Positions 31,421 through 40,823 of a DNA stretch of 63,412 nucleotides are shown here, piece after piece. This DNA is from Candidatus Aenigmatarchaeota archaeon (GTDB taxonomy: Archaea > EX4484-52), in NCBI GenBank assembly GCA_023137195.1, contig JAGLPV010000044.1:1-63412 (forward strand), in the 5' to 3' direction. Below the pieces are notes generated by a model. The model was not told where the DNA came from, did not search any database, and saw nothing but the letters and a program-made list of their open reading frames with translations. Each line of letters starts with the position of its first letter. Position 1 is the stretch's first letter. The translations under genes and the position numbers were made by a program.

Positions 31421-34400
31421 TTACTCCCAGACATGCACTGAAAACACTGCCGGTCCAAACATCCAGGGGGTTTTGCCTATATAGTACTCGTAAGTTTCTA
31501 CGTTACCCATAGTTATGCCGTATTGTTCCAGGAAAAGTCTTAGTCTTTCTTTTGCATCTTCTGTCGCCGCCGTCTGGTTGGAGAATACTTCTCCATAGCC
31601 AACAGAGCCAGGAACCTTGAATGTATATATCATCCTGTTGTCCGGGGATGTGTTGGTGGGCGTTAAGTAATTAATTCCTGTGTTCATTTGGATTGAGAGG
31701 TTTTCCCCCTGGATAACTACGTTGGAAGGAATGTTGACTATATATGGATCTCCAAGTAAGCGGTATTCTGGTCCATAATCGCTTAAATTATATATTTTCT
31801 GCCAGCCTGAGCCGTCTGAGTTGTTTATGTAGACTCTGTCTGTCCAGTAATCTGAAGAATAGGATGTGACTCTTGCATCCAATACAGTTATGCCGGAGGG
31901 AATAGGATAGGTCTTATTTTTCTGGTTTTCTATAATCCCTCCAAATTCTTCCCTATCGACAGTGACTGTCACTTCCTTGTATTTTATTTCTTCTGCAGTT
32001 GGAGTGTGGTTGAAATAGATGTATGAGTCAGGATAGAGTGTGTTGTTTGCGCTTCCTTCAAATTCCATTAGCTGTGTGACATAACTGAGGTTAACCATGC
32101 TTTCGGCGATTTCCAAGTATATTTCTTTTAGTTCATCTGCATTACTACTCTGGTAATATTTTGGACAGTATGTTGAATTTGTTCCTTCCAGCCAGTCAAC
32201 TGCTGTGCAGTCCCAGCATGCAATTTTTCTTAATGTATTTTGACCACCTACATCTGGTCCGAAAGATACAGCGTATACCTTTATGTTGTATTCTCTTGCG
32301 TCACAAGCAGCCTGTATTGCATGATCCTGGGGGTCATATGTTGTATCTCCGTCTTGGTCATGGTCTGAGACAGGATCCATACTACAATGCGTTCCGGCTT
32401 CTCCATCAGACATAACAAGCATAGCCCTTTCTATTCTATCTGTTTCCACTTCTATTTTAGTTAATTCTATTTGAAGATCGAATTTCGCACTGTCAGAATC
32501 ATTGTTGTTTAGTTTTACAGACACAATATTTTTTCCTTCAACCAGATACGACAAGGGGATTTTAATATTTCCTTTTATTTTTACATCATCAATATAAAAT
32601 CGCTCTCCATCATCTCCGGATCTACATCCGAACCTGACAAGAAAATTGCTGATTTTGTTGTATCCGGATAAATCTATTTGTGCATGACGATATGTGTGAT
32701 CGTCATCATTGGTATCATAATATGCAACATCATGCCAACTGCCATCCCATACTCTTACATTAGCATATTCCCAGGATTCGAAATTGCTTGGACCAAGCCT
32801 CCACCAGTAAGATAATTCCGGATCGTCATATTGCGTTAAATCTACTGTAGTTTCCGCATACCCGTAAGAGTCCATGTCCCGGAACACAAGAACATCTGTT
32901 CCGTTGTAGGCAGGATAGTATCCTTGATTTGCCATTATATATACTTCCTGCCAGGTATCATCAATGAACCAGTAACCTGGTGCTGTATTGATGTCATTTC
33001 CGTCAATTTTGATTGCTCCTGTTCCATAGTAAGTTTCAAAGCCATCATAAAATGTGTTATTTTTCGGTCGGTTCCAATAAGTTGCCTTATGTTCTGCGGT
33101 CTCCTTATCAATTAGATAATTATTTATATAAATCTCTGCATTATCGTCAGAAAGAACATAAAGCAATGTTTCCTGAATATCTGATAAGTTATTAATTGTG
33201 AAATGCTTTCTGAAGTAATAGTTTCCATTACTTGATTCATGTTTAAATTCCACTAAATCAAATTGAGTGGATGTAGTTTGGTTGTGTTCGCCAATTAGTT
33301 TGATTTTAACCTTATTGTTGCCGGACAAATAATTATCCTCATTATCTGTTATATTACAATAATAATAAGACCACACTCCGGGATTTATTGTTTTATTTTC
33401 ACATAAGCCATATTCCCATTTGCTGTTTGCATAATCAAAAACAGATATGTCATAATAGGATGTTGTGTTTGTTTTTACTTTTATTTTTACGGATATGTTG
33501 TTTGGATTGTAGATTGGATCAGATGTAAACTCAATTTTTGTCATATGTTCGTCCCGGGTTCCAGTTATTGCAATATCATCAACATAAAATCTCTCATCAT
33601 CCCAACTCGATTTGCATCCGAACCGGACAATAAAATTACTGATTTTGTTGTATCCGGATAAATCTATTTGTGCATGACGATAGGTGTGGTCATCATCATC
33701 ATAATTGTAATATGCAACATCATGCCAACTGCCATCCCACACTCTTACATTAGCGTATTCTCCATAATCAAAACCATTTGGACCAAGCCTCCACCAGTAA
33801 GATAATTCCGGATTGTCATATTGCGTTAAATCTACTGTAGTTTCCGCATACCCGTAAGAGTCCATGTCCCGGAACACAAGAACATCTGTTCCGTTGTAGG
33901 CAGGATAGTATCCTTGATTTGCCATTATATATACTTCCTGCCAGGTATCATCAATGAACCAGTAACCTGGTGCTCTATTGATGTCATTCCCGTCAATTTT
34001 GATTGCTCCTGTTCCATAGTAAGTCTCAAAGCCATCATGAAAGGGACTAATGGGAGGCATACTTTTAATATCTAAGGATATACCATTTTCTGTATATGTG
34101 TTCTCTTTTGTTCCGCTGGTATTTGTACCAGTTATTATTGTGTAATTAAATATATGATTCTTGATATATGACGTGTCGTAATTATTGCCTATGTCTGTGT
34201 TTATATTGGGTGCATATGCGACATTTTCAAATCCTAATATTGCGTTGCCTGAACTCCATGTTGTGTCGTTGTAATTTAGTTCTTTCCAGTTTCTTCCATT
34301 GCCGTCGTTAGGGGGGTCGGTTAAAGGGCAATCTTTATTGTACGACCAGTTGCTTTTGTTTTCAATCAATAATGTCTTTATTTCGGTTATATTTGGTGGT

Positions 34401-35968
34401 GCCATATGTGCGGTTAATAATTCATTTGCTTTGTTTATTCCACAACAAATACATGTTAACGACGAATCATCGTATGTGTTTATTTGATTTGTAAGACTTG
34501 TTTTATCTGTAGAAAGATCGTGTGTTTGGCTTACTGACGTACTAAAAGAAACTAACCCAATTTGGTTGCTTGTTGCATTTAACATAGCATTAACAAAATC
34601 TTTATCTACACACTTTGCTATACTGAGTCTTCGTGTATCAGATAGATTAAGATTGGGATCATTACATGATCTATCTGTTCCATCTACTGTATTGTCATAT
34701 CCAATTCTCCAGTCCATACTTCCACTAACATCAGTAATCAATACAGCATCTGTAGCACCATACCCTCCTTCCTGATTAAAACTCCCTTCAATATATCCAA
34801 ACCGTATGGGAATTGTATTAGAACTTAACATATTATAATCCAGTCCTGAAGAAGACAGTAAGGTACTTAGATTTCCTTTATCAATAGAAATACTCTGTTC
34901 TCCCGTACCATTGCTTTGGAAAACAGTTGCATTTGCAATCTTCAAATAGATACTGGTGTTGGATATGTTGTTGTAATAATGCAAAAATGCTGTCATGTTG
35001 TTGAGTTGCCCCGGAACAAAAAAAGAAGAATAAATATTGAATACTCCATCTATGCCGGGAAAATTATATTTATTCTTTGGTGGAGCCGTGTTTAGTTGTG
35101 TTGTATTATAGGATACTTTAATGAATCCTCCCCCTATATAACTTCTTGTCAGATTGTTAGATAAAAAGACAATATGGATGTTGTTTTCATCGGGTTGAAT
35201 ATATGAGAGATATGTCGGATTTGTAATATTGGCTTTTAGATTTGCGCGAAGACTTGTCTGGCTTGCATTTCTAGAATAGTTGCCTGAATAATTGTTGTTT
35301 ATATATATTGTGAAATTGTCTCCTGTATTCATTTCCAGATTTATTTTCTTTACTGTGTCTACATCTAATGGCATAGTAAATGTCTTTGTAATATTTCCCT
35401 GACCAATGAACCCTCCAAAATACAGATATTTTGATGTTTCTTTGCTGATTTCCATGATTGTTGACCTTGCAGTATATCCCTTGAACGGGACATTTTCCTT
35501 GTATCCGGAGATTATCCTGGAGGCAGAGGTTATTGTTCTTGCATTGTGGTAGCCTGTGCTTGAATTATAGAGTATCGTGCCTCCTGCATCATCAATGTCT
35601 TTTACTTTAATGGTATATTTTCTGTCTGGCGGAAGAAGAGGCGAAAAAGTTTCTTTGGTTATATTTTCAATATACTCTGTCTGGTTGACAGACCATAGCA
35701 GTCCGCAAATATCAACCAACGTCTTGTTTTTGTCTTCATCTTCCAGGTGGGTTTCGTTTATCAGTGCGTCGACGAATGTATCGTTGAGGTCGCTTAATTT
35801 TGTAAGGGACAATATCTGCATTGCATCTTCTGCGTTGAAGTACATGTCTTTATAGTGGATTGTGTCATAGGAATCAAGAGTGGGCAGTTGGAAAAGAACG
35901 ACAGATCCCAGTAAAAGAAAGACGAGCGCAAGGGTTGAGTCCATTGTAAAGAAAAAACCTTTTTTCAT
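31421..35968 (-). CDS. Giant surface vWA protein with pilin-like N-terminus (paralog 1)
   Basis: This 1515-residue protein starts MKKGFFFTMDS followed by a long hydrophobic segment (about 12-28), like a class III (prepilin-like) signal. The rest is rich in N-x-S/T sequons and predicted extracellular. A vWA domain begins near 408 with the MIDAS motif DVSGS (about 411-415). Its later strand MLVMSDGEAG comes only near 1185, so roughly 650 residues are inserted into the fold. The insert carries two near-identical jelly-roll-like domains (FYDGFETYYGTGAI...). The last 230 residues are shared with the downstream-strand paralog at 36004. The function is unknown; adhesion or filament tip capping is inference. 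Confidence 0.75.
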   Translation of the reverse strand: MKKGFFFTMDSTLALVFLLLGSVVLFQLPTLDSYDTIHYKDMYFNAEDAMQILSLTKLSDLNDTFVDALINETHLEDEDKNKTLVDICGLLWSVNQTEYIENITKETFSPLLPPDRKYTIKVKDIDDAGGTILYNSSTGYHNARTITSASRIISGYKENVPFKGYTARSTIMEISKETSKYLYFGGFIGQGNITKTFTMPLDVDTVKKINLEMNTGDNFTIYINNNYSGNYSRNASQTSLRANLKANITNPTYLSYIQPDENNIHIVFLSNNLTRSYIGGGFIKVSYNTTQLNTAPPKNKYNFPGIDGVFNIYSSFFVPGQLNNMTAFLHYYNNISNTSIYLKIANATVFQSNGTGEQSISIDKGNLSTLLSSSGLDYNMLSSNTIPIRFGYIEGSFNQEGGYGATDAVLITDVSGSMDWRIGYDNTVDGTDRSCNDPNLNLSDTRRLSIAKCVDKDFVNAMLNATSNQIGLVSFSTSVSQTHDLSTDKTSLTNQINTYDDSSLTCICCGINKANELLTAHMAPPNITEIKTLLIENKSNWSYNKDCPLTDPPNDGNGRNWKELNYNDTTWSSGNAILGFENVAYAPNINTDIGNNYDTSYIKNHIFNYTIITGTNTSGTKENTYTENGISLDIKSMPPISPFHDGFETYYGTGAIKIDGNDINRAPGYWFIDDTWQEVYIMANQGYYPAYNGTDVLVFRDMDSYGYAETTVDLTQYDNPELSYWWRLGPNGFDYGEYANVRVWDGSWHDVAYYNYDDDDHTYRHAQIDLSGYNKISNFIVRFGCKSSWDDERFYVDDIAITGTRDEHMTKIEFTSDPIYNPNNISVKIKVKTNTTSYYDISVFDYANSKWEYGLCENKTINPGVWSYYYCNITDNEDNYLSGNNKVKIKLIGEHNQTTSTQFDLVEFKHESSNGNYYFRKHFTINNLSDIQETLLYVLSDDNAEIYINNYLIDKETAEHKATYWNRPKNNTFYDGFETYYGTGAIKIDGNDINTAPGYWFIDDTWQEVYIMANQGYYPAYNGTDVLVFRDMDSYGYAETTVDLTQYDDPELSYWWRLGPSNFESWEYANVRVWDGSWHDVAYYDTNDDDHTYRHAQIDLSGYNKISNFLVRFGCRSGDDGERFYIDDVKIKGNIKIPLSYLVEGKNIVSVKLNNNDSDSAKFDLQIELTKIEVETDRIERAMLVMSDGEAGTHCSMDPVSDHDQDGDTTYDPQDHAIQAACDAREYNIKVYAVSFGPDVGGQNTLRKIACWDCTAVDWLEGTNSTYCPKYYQSSNADELKEIYLEIAESMVNLSYVTQLMEFEGSANNTLYPDSYIYFNHTPTAEEIKYKEVTVTVDREEFGGIIENQKNKTYPIPSGITVLDARVTSYSSDYWTDRVYINNSDGSGWQKIYNLSDYGPEYRLLGDPYIVNIPSNVVIQGENLSIQMNTGINYLTPTNTSPDNRMIYTFKVPGSVGYGEVFSNQTAATEDAKERLRLFLEQYGITMGNVETYEYYIGKTPWMFGPAVFSVHVWE
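32583..33051 (-). repeat. Duplicated jelly-roll coding unit, copy 2
   Basis: This 469-bp segment matches 33573-34041 at a constant offset of 990 bp (exactly 330 codons). The central 230 bp or so (32811-33044) are nearly identical, differing at only a few bases. It encodes one insert domain of the vWA protein. Confidence 0.85.
33573..34041 (-). repeat. Duplicated jelly-roll coding unit, copy 1
   Basis: This is the partner of 32583-33051. The reading frame is maintained through both copies. High nucleotide identity points to recent duplication or ongoing gene conversion. Confidence 0.85.
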
Positions 35969-36003
35969 ATAATTAATTAGGATACAAAAATATATAAATG
36001 AGT

Positions 36004-39000
36004 TTATTCCCAGACATGCACTGAAAACACTGCTGGTCCAAACATCCAGGGGGTTTTGCCTATATAGTATTCGTAGGTTTCTACGTCACCCAGGGTTATG
36101 CCGTATTGTTCCAGGAAAATTCTTAGTCTTTCTTTTGCATCTTCTGTCGCTGTTGTCTGGTTGGAGAATACTTCTCCATAACCAACAGAGCCGGGAACCT
36201 TGAATGTATATATCATCCTATTGTCCGGGGAGGCTCCTGTAGAGTTTATAGGATTGAACCCAGTATTCATCCTGATAGAAAAGTTATTTCCTGGGATAAC
36301 AAGGTTGGATGGGATGTGGACTATATATGGGTCGCCCAGTAGAGGGTATTGTAATCCATAGTCGCTTAGGTTATATGCTTTCTGCCAACCTGAGCCATCT
36401 GAATTGTTTATGTAAATACTATCTGTCCAGTAGTCGGACGAATACGAGGTGACTCTTGCATCCAGTACAGTTATGCCAGAGGGGATAGAATATGTCTTGT
36501 TTTTTGGGTCTTCTATAGACCCCCTGAATTCTTCCCTGTCGATAGTCACTGTTACTTCCTTATACTTAATTTCCTCTGTGGTTGGAGTGTAGTTGAAATA
36601 TATGTATGAATCCGGGTAAATTATTACATGGGTGTATGTTCCTGTGATATTCAATTTCTGGGTATTGTAACTTATCATTGTATTTGCGATGTCCTGATAT
36701 ATCTGCTTTAGTTCATCTGCATCATTGCTTGAACGGTATATGCCGTGTCCACAGTCTGCAATACCCCGGAGAGTTAACTCATCTACTGTACTTCCAAAAC
36801 CAACAGCATGGGATATTATCCCGTAATTTTCATAAGCATAGCATGCAAAGTCTATTGCCTGCTGTTTTGCCTGGGTATCAGGACAATTCCAGATAGGAGG
36901 ATAACAATAATTTGCCCCTCCATCACTCATGACAAGCATTGCCTTATTTCTTGAGTCATCGAAAGAGTCAAGTTTCATGTCGAATCTTGTGGAGCCAATG
37001 CTGTTGTATAATACAGTGGCCAAAATATTCGTGCCTTCTTTAAAATAAGACCTGTCGATTAGTTCAATGCGATTCCAGTATTCTGCATCATGATTTGGTC
37101 CGGGATCTGAGTCAATTAGTTGCCCGTTTAGATATATATCAGTCATATCATCTGATGTGACTTTAAGGAATCCTCTTCCTACTTTGTTCATGTCATCTAT
37201 CGTGAAATTTTTCCTGAAGTAATAATTATCTGTTCCGTTTCTTATTTCTACGAGGATATCATCGAACCTGAAATAGCCCCATTCATCTACTCTATTTGCC
37301 TGTAATTTCCCGCCAATATCAAGGTAATATACTCCTTGTCCTTCAATCCAGGGAGTTATATCCTGCGTTGTAGATGTTGGAGGAATATCAATATCCGGGT
37401 TAATTCTATAATTTATTTCAGGAGATGTATCTCCCCCGGCACTTGATTGTTCTGTTCCGAGCCAGTGGACGCCGGTAGTAGGGCTTGTCCATTGAGCTTT
37501 TATCCAGACTTCATCACTGTCTTCAAAACGGGCATTGCCGTCCCATTCGTATTTGAATGATAATCTTGCTGTACCATTAGCAGATAATATAGCATGCATG
37601 TCCGGCGTTATGTTTATCTGAATGCCATATGCTCCAGAGCAATCATTATTAGTGCATCTGTTTCGTGCAGGAGCACCAGTTCTCGTGTCAAATTCCAGCA
37701 TTTCATTTGCAACCAGGTTGTAGTCTATATTGTCGTCATAACCATAAGGTCCGACGTTGTTCTGTGGGTCATAATCCCAGCCGTCATCCCCCATATTCCA
37801 TCCGAATGTGTTTGCTGTCGAGTTGTATCCTGTCTCAAAACTTACAGGAATTGTGCTTTGGTTATCGTCCCAGAGGTTAGCATAAGTTGTATTTCCGTTG
37901 CTGCCCCCTGTTGCAATCTCTGTTGTTACCGGTATTGAACCGGTGCCGTTTCCAAAAACAGCATTTCCTGTTGACCAGTTTGTCTGGAGGGTGTAGTTGT
38001 AGTCATACCATCTGTTCCCGTAGCTGTCGTCCGGCGGTTCTGTAGTAAGGAAACTGTCATTGTAATACCATGTGCTTCCATTGTTCATAATCGTCGTTAC
38101 ATTAATTGTGGTAAGAAGCATGGCTGTTGAGTCTGCTATGCCGCAGGATATGCATGTCGCTCCCAAGACATGGTCATAACCAGTGATTTTTGTCTGCAAT
38201 GTTGCATTGTTTTGAGTAAGGTATATTGTTCGGCCATGGTCTGTTTGTGTGCCGTATGCTATGAGTCCTACTTTTTGACCTTCATTATTTAAAATCGTAT
38301 TTACGAATTCTTTATCTGCTATCTTGGCAACTGCCATACGCTCCTGGTTTCCCGGCTGGACATCGGAAGTACTCATGCTCCCGGATAAATCTGTAATCAA
38401 AACAACATCACTGCCGTCACTTAGTCCTGTCAGATTCTTTATGCCCATCCGGATTGGAATTGTTCTGGAACTCAACGAGTTATAGTTTAGTCCCGAAGAA
38501 GATAAATTTGCACTTATCTGTCCTTCAGATACATAAATAGTTTGTTCTCCTACGCTCTTGTTGGTGAAGATAGTTGCATTTGCAATTTTTAAATATACTG
38601 TGCCGTTTGTGTTGTTTGTGTCATAATGCAAAAATACTGTCATGTTGTTGAGTTGCCCCGGGACGAAAAAGGAGGAATATATGTTGAACATGCCGTCTAT
38701 ACCAGGAAAATAATATTTTTTCTGCGATTCTGCTGTATTGAGCTGGGTTGTGTTGTATGATATTTTTATGAATCCTCCGCCGATATATTTTTGGCTTAAT
38801 TCATCTGACAAAAAGACAATACTTATGTTGTTTTCATTGGGTTGAATATATGAGAGATATGTTGGATTTGTAATATTGTATTTTAGATTTGCGCGAAGAC
38901 TTGTCTGGCTCGCATTTCTAGAATAGTTGCCCGAATAATTGTTATTTATATATATTGTGAAATTGTCTCCTGCATCCATTTCCAGGTATATTTTTTTTAT

Positions 39001-39630
39001 CGTATCTATATTAGAGGGCATAGTGAATGTTTTTGTAATGTTTCCCTGTCCAATGAACCCGCCGAAATAAAGGTACTTTGACGTTTCTTTGCTGATTTCT
39101 TTGATAGTTGACCTTGCAGTATATCCTTTGAATGGGACATTTTCCTTGTATCCTGAGATTATTCTGGAGGCAGAGGTTATTGTTTTTGCATTGTAGTAGC
39201 CTGTGTTGGAAGCGTATATTGTGTTACTTTTATTGATGTCTTTTATGTTGATTGCATATTTTGTGCCTGTCTGGAGAAGAGGTGAAAAAGTTTCTTCTGT
39301 TATGTTTTCAATGTAGTCTGTCTGGTTGACAGACCATAGCAGTCCGCAAATATCGATCAAAGTCTTGTTTTTGTCTTCATCTTCCAGGTAGGTGTCGTTA
39401 ATTAGTTTGTCCACGAAGGTGTCGTTAAGGTCGCTTAATTTTGTGAGAGATAGTATCTGCATTGCATCTTCTGCGTTGAAGTACATGTCCTTGTAGTGGA
39501 TTGTGTCATAGGAGTCATGCGAGTATAGTTGAAAAAGTACAGTGGCGGCGATCAATAAAAAGGAGAGTGCAATAACAGAATCAAATGTAAAGAAGAAGCC
39601 TTTTCCTCCACAATGAGTATTATTTTTCAT
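36004..39630 (-). CDS. Giant surface vWA protein with pilin-like N-terminus (paralog 2)
   Basis: This is the 1208-residue tandem paralog of the protein at 31421. It starts with GGKGFFFTFDS and a hydrophobic segment (about 17-34). The first 350 and last 200 residues are closely similar to the paralog, including DSYDTIHYKDMYFNAEDAMQ and the ending GKTPWMFGPAVFSVHVWE. The vWA MIDAS motif DLSGS is near 417-421, and MLVMSDGGA comes near 902. The insert between them (about 500-880) differs from that of paralog 1 and contains its own beta-sandwich-like domain. Many N-x-T/S sequons indicate an extracellular protein. It lies 35 bp upstream of paralog 1 on the same strand, so they may be co-transcribed. 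Confidence 0.75.
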   Translation of the reverse strand: MKNNTHCGGKGFFFTFDSVIALSFLLIAATVLFQLYSHDSYDTIHYKDMYFNAEDAMQILSLTKLSDLNDTFVDKLINDTYLEDEDKNKTLIDICGLLWSVNQTDYIENITEETFSPLLQTGTKYAINIKDINKSNTIYASNTGYYNAKTITSASRIISGYKENVPFKGYTARSTIKEISKETSKYLYFGGFIGQGNITKTFTMPSNIDTIKKIYLEMDAGDNFTIYINNNYSGNYSRNASQTSLRANLKYNITNPTYLSYIQPNENNISIVFLSDELSQKYIGGGFIKISYNTTQLNTAESQKKYYFPGIDGMFNIYSSFFVPGQLNNMTVFLHYDTNNTNGTVYLKIANATIFTNKSVGEQTIYVSEGQISANLSSSGLNYNSLSSRTIPIRMGIKNLTGLSDGSDVVLITDLSGSMSTSDVQPGNQERMAVAKIADKEFVNTILNNEGQKVGLIAYGTQTDHGRTIYLTQNNATLQTKITGYDHVLGATCISCGIADSTAMLLTTINVTTIMNNGSTWYYNDSFLTTEPPDDSYGNRWYDYNYTLQTNWSTGNAVFGNGTGSIPVTTEIATGGSNGNTTYANLWDDNQSTIPVSFETGYNSTANTFGWNMGDDGWDYDPQNNVGPYGYDDNIDYNLVANEMLEFDTRTGAPARNRCTNNDCSGAYGIQINITPDMHAILSANGTARLSFKYEWDGNARFEDSDEVWIKAQWTSPTTGVHWLGTEQSSAGGDTSPEINYRINPDIDIPPTSTTQDITPWIEGQGVYYLDIGGKLQANRVDEWGYFRFDDILVEIRNGTDNYYFRKNFTIDDMNKVGRGFLKVTSDDMTDIYLNGQLIDSDPGPNHDAEYWNRIELIDRSYFKEGTNILATVLYNSIGSTRFDMKLDSFDDSRNKAMLVMSDGGANYCYPPIWNCPDTQAKQQAIDFACYAYENYGIISHAVGFGSTVDELTLRGIADCGHGIYRSSNDADELKQIYQDIANTMISYNTQKLNITGTYTHVIIYPDSYIYFNYTPTTEEIKYKEVTVTIDREEFRGSIEDPKNKTYSIPSGITVLDARVTSYSSDYWTDSIYINNSDGSGWQKAYNLSDYGLQYPLLGDPYIVHIPSNLVIPGNNFSIRMNTGFNPINSTGASPDNRMIYTFKVPGSVGYGEVFSNQTTATEDAKERLRIFLEQYGITLGDVETYEYYIGKTPWMFGPAVFSVHVWE

Positions 39631-39710
39631 ATAGGTTTAATAGCAGATAAATATATAAATTAAAAATTATCCGGAAGCATAACCTGAAAAGTTCATCTAT
39701 AGGAACAATA

Positions 39711-40811
39711 TTATATTATTTCTATAGCATATTTTTTTTGAACCATAACCTGCATAATGCTGTCTGCTGCATTGTTTGAGGAGGGGATAATTACCACAGT
39801 ATCCCTGAACTCGCTTGGATAATCAGAGTCATTGAAAAAAGACAGATTAAGTTTTGTATCTTGAGTTATTTTTGAATTGTAAATGCTGTTTTCAAGAGAC
39901 GGCGTCATTTCTTTTGCGCCCCTGTATTGACTGTATTTTTTGTCGCAAAACAACTTATATGCTTTTAATTCTTTTTTTGAAAAGAGGGCAATAGCTATAT
40001 TTGGAAGGCTTTCCTGTATTTTTTCCCCGTTAAACGCAATCGCGCCAATTTGCTTTTCCTTTCTTTTTCCCATCAAATATGCAAACCGGTATGGTCCGCC
40101 AAGAAAAATATCTGTGCTCTTTATTGTAAAAAGATCAAGATGGGTTCCTTTTATATTTCTTTTATATTCTTTTCCTTCAGAATAGCACAACAAATCAGGT
40201 GTTTTGTTTGCGTGGAAAGCGGCTTTTTTGCTGATATCCCTCAATTCATCAACATGTTCAATATTTTCGCTAAAAATGCCTTTCTCATAAGCAACAAAGA
40301 GCTCTCCGGTAAAAAGGTTAAGTACAAGAGAATATTTAATCATGCGATTCTTTATCAATGTCAGTGAAGAAGTGCATGTCCTAAGTTCTGCTCTTTTGGC
40401 TTCTGAATCAAACAGAGCCCCCATACTTTCATATTCGGTGATGCCTTCATTTATCCTTTTTTCAAGATAAGCCGAGTTATCTATTGGATCGCTTATTATT
40501 AGCGGGCAATTGCTGTTTATTTTTCCTTCTCCTATTTTGCCTTGTTCTTCTGTAATTATAATTCCTTTTTGGTTATAAATATCCATGAACAATTTTTCAT
40601 GCCCGTAACATATTGCTTCTTCAACAACAGCATCAAAAAAGCGTGTATCTTTTTTCTCTTTTTTTATATAATGATTTCTTGCCGTTTTCTTCATTTCATC
40701 CAAGCCGGCTTTTGCTTTGTTAAGAGGAAGTTTTCTTAAAATATTATATGCAGAAGACATTACTCTGATAGAGCCATTGAGCATTTTTATGTCTTTATTA
40801 TTCAGATACAT
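39711..40811 (-). CDS. Divergent inositol monophosphatase/FBPase-superfamily protein
   Basis: The motif ITEEQGKIG followed by LIISDPIDNSAYLE (about 87-118) matches the metal-binding EE...DPxDG(S/T) signature of Li+-sensitive phosphatases, except that Asn replaces the Gly. A clear WDxAAG second motif is missing; STDIFLGGPYRFAYL near 235 may be its divergent equivalent. Activity as a phosphatase is therefore uncertain. The ATG at 40811 is used (an in-frame TTG lies at 40823). It begins 12 bp after the phosphohexomutase-like gene, so the two form an operon and probably act on the same sugar phosphate. At 367 residues it is longer than typical IMPases. Confidence 0.55.
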   Translation of the reverse strand: MYLNNKDIKMLNGSIRVMSSAYNILRKLPLNKAKAGLDEMKKTARNHYIKKEKKDTRFFDAVVEEAICYGHEKLFMDIYNQKGIIITEEQGKIGEGKINSNCPLIISDPIDNSAYLEKRINEGITEYESMGALFDSEAKRAELRTCTSSLTLIKNRMIKYSLVLNLFTGELFVAYEKGIFSENIEHVDELRDISKKAAFHANKTPDLLCYSEGKEYKRNIKGTHLDLFTIKSTDIFLGGPYRFAYLMGKRKEKQIGAIAFNGEKIQESLPNIAIALFSKKELKAYKLFCDKKYSQYRGAKEMTPSLENSIYNSKITQDTKLNLSFFNDSDYPSEFRDTVVIIPSSNNAADSIMQVMVQKKYAIEII

Positions 40812-40823
40812 CCTGATACACAA

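Noticed and set aside
32161-32415. Short plus-strand frames across the vWA genes
   Set aside because: They oppose the long repeat-rich minus-strand genes and show no motif of their own.
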